Notes under the pieces: model-generated | What the model saw: the letters and a program-made list of their open reading frames with translations, nothing else | Databases searched by the model: none | What the model was told of the DNA's origin: nothing | Position numbers and translations under genes: made by a program | In this document: piece by piece, positions 62,930-64,000 of the stretch | Position numbering within the stretch: position 1 is the first letter of the stretch | Layout: each line of letters begins with the position of its first letter | NCBI GenBank assembly: GCA_003169895.1 | Contig: PNAE01000013.1 | Coordinates: forward strand, 126,948 to 190,947 | Length of the DNA stretch: 64,000 nucleotides | Source: Gemmatimonadota bacterium | GTDB lineage: Bacteria > Gemmatimonadota > Gemmatimonadetes > Gemmatimonadales > GWC2-71-9 | Reading direction: 5' to 3'

Positions 62930-64000
62930 CGACGAGTCCGTACCGTTCGGCGGAAGTGACCTTCACGATAGTCCGCCGGAATGCACCGTCCGCGGCGGGA
63001 ATGGATAGATCGACCAGCTCGCCCGGGGGCGCGATTCTCGCGCCCGATCCATCCACCACCAGCCGGACAAGCGGCCGGTCGAGCTGTTCCGGGTCGGGAC
63101 TCGGGCCGGCGACGATCGCCACCTCGAAGGTGTCGAGGATGACGCAGGTTCCGACCGGGTAGATCCCGAGAAGATTGATCAGCGCCTTGACCAGGGTGGG
63201 ATCGTACCCTCGGCCGGGGTTAAACCACATGTCCCGGAGTACCGCGTCCGCCTCCCACGGCACGTTCTGGTACACCCGCCGCGTGGTGGCCGCATCGTAG
63301 CCATCGGCTACGGAGATCAGGCGCGTAAAGATCCCGAGCCGGCGCGGGCGCACCGGACGGGGGTATCCGCTCAGATCGACCTTCATGTGATGCTCGTGGG
63401 CCGCCAGGATTGCACGATACGGCAACTCCTCGCCCTCGCGCATCTTGAACAGCGTCAGCGTCCCCATCCACGGATGCGACTGCATCGTCCGCCATTCATG
63501 CTCGTCGAGCGCGCTGTTCTTGTTGAGCAGCGCCTGGTCGAGTCGTGCCTTGCCGATGTCGTGCAGCAGCGCCGCCAGTCCGAGATCGTACAGCTGGAGC
63601 CGGTCGAAGCCGAGGCGCTTGCCCAGCGCGACCGCGAAGATGCAGACATTCACCGAATGGGTGAACGTGTACTCGTCGTACTCGCGCAGCGTGGTCAGGC
63701 CGGTGATGGACAGTTCGTTCTCCATGACCTGGTCGACGATGGTCTGGATCGCGCGCTTCAGCCGGCGGGTGCTCGGCATTCGTCCCATGCGGACACCGTG
63801 AACCACGTCGCGGGCGACCGCCACGCCGTGGGCATAGGTCCGCTTGGCGCGTTCGAGCCCTTCGTCGCCCTCCGCGGCCGCGTCGCCCGATATTTCACCC
63901 GCCGGGGCGACAGCGAGCCGGACGATATCCGCCTGCTGCATCCGCTGCTGCAGCAGTTCGAGCCGCTCCTCGGGGTCAAGGTCCGTCGGCAACCCGCCAA
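62910..64000 (-). CDS. HD-GYP-type phosphodiesterase, cut by the window edge
   Basis: At least 360 residues; the frame is still open at base 64000, so the true start lies outside. The core contains TFTHSVNVCIFAVALGKRLG, LGLAALLHDIGKARLDQAL (HD), HPWMGTLTLFKM, AAHEHHMKVDLSGYPR and ISVADGYDAAT. Compared with the usual HHExxDGxGYP, the glycine after Asp is Leu here. A c-di-GMP or other cyclic-nucleotide phosphodiesterase is likely. A C-terminal ~100-residue beta-rich part follows. Confidence 0.85.
   Translation of the reverse strand, partial: GGLPTDLDPEERLELLQQRMQQADIVRLAVAPAGEISGDAAAEGDEGLERAKRTYAHGVAVARDVVHGVRMGRMPSTRRLKRAIQTIVDQVMENELSITGLTTLREYDEYTFTHSVNVCIFAVALGKRLGFDRLQLYDLGLAALLHDIGKARLDQALLNKNSALDEHEWRTMQSHPWMGTLTLFKMREGEELPYRAILAAHEHHMKVDLSGYPRPVRPRRLGIFTRLISVADGYDAATTRRVYQNVPWEADAVLRDMWFNPGRGYDPTLVKALINLLGIYPVGTCVILDTFEVAIVAGPSPDPEQLDRPLVRLVVDGSGARIAPPGELVDLSIPAADGAFRRTIVKVTSAERYGLVVGDYFI

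Noticed and set aside
1-64000. CRISPR arrays, transposases, integrases, phage genes
   Set aside because: No regularly spaced repeats and no recognisable mobile-element protein were seen on either strand.

Overview
The window is a GC-rich chromosomal segment of a free-living bacterium. It carries dense, same-strand housekeeping operons, frequent GTG starts and many stop/start overlaps (ATGA, GTGA, TGATG). A TonB-plug-type outer-membrane protein, lipoprotein-like and secreted peptidases, and an ECF sigma/anti-sigma pair indicate a Gram-negative envelope. My taxonomic guess is Gemmatimonadota, but this is inferred from style and gene mix only; there is no rRNA here. There are no insertion sequences, prophages or CRISPR arrays.

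Left part (1-22 kb, minus strand). After an M28 peptidase come two units. The first is an HU-type protein with moaD-moaE-moaA (molybdenum cofactor), behind a strong promoter that holds a perfect palindrome. The second is an 18-kb run in transcription order: pepA, an outer-membrane protein, yicC, gmk, rpoZ, coaBC, udg, dnaB, radA, ispD, tsaC, a low-molecular-weight phosphatase, aroE, comF, gap, pgk, tpiA, secG, carA. A tRNA-Leu(CAA) follows at 22.2 kb.

Middle (22-46 kb). Here lie an ECF sigma/anti-sigma/small periplasmic protein operon, a divergent glycerophosphodiesterase, rplU-rpmA and an RNase E/G gene with a structured leader. A Big-1-like-repeat metalloprotease lies on the plus strand. 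Next is a long minus-strand acyl-CoA operon: MeaB, both methylmalonyl-CoA mutase subunits with a bacterial eRF1-like protein between them, a carboxyltransferase, a subtilase, a split AtuA, an enoyl-CoA hydratase, an unlisted 55-residue membrane protein and a short RecQ. Before it sits aspS-phoH-ybeY with two CNNM/CorC genes.

Right part (48-64 kb). rlmN is followed by the most interesting locus. A fluoride riboswitch with its own terminator precedes a cation/proton antiporter, an unknown helical protein, an MFS transporter, CrcB and a DUF190 protein. A second, variant fluoride aptamer-like sequence lies after the last gene and has no sense gene downstream. Then come SdpR/SdpI plus a hydrolase, a divergent glyoxylate-reductase/glycerate-kinase pair, and a trpA-folK-panB-panC-yqeK-LytR_C cluster. 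An HD-GYP gene is cut by the window edge.
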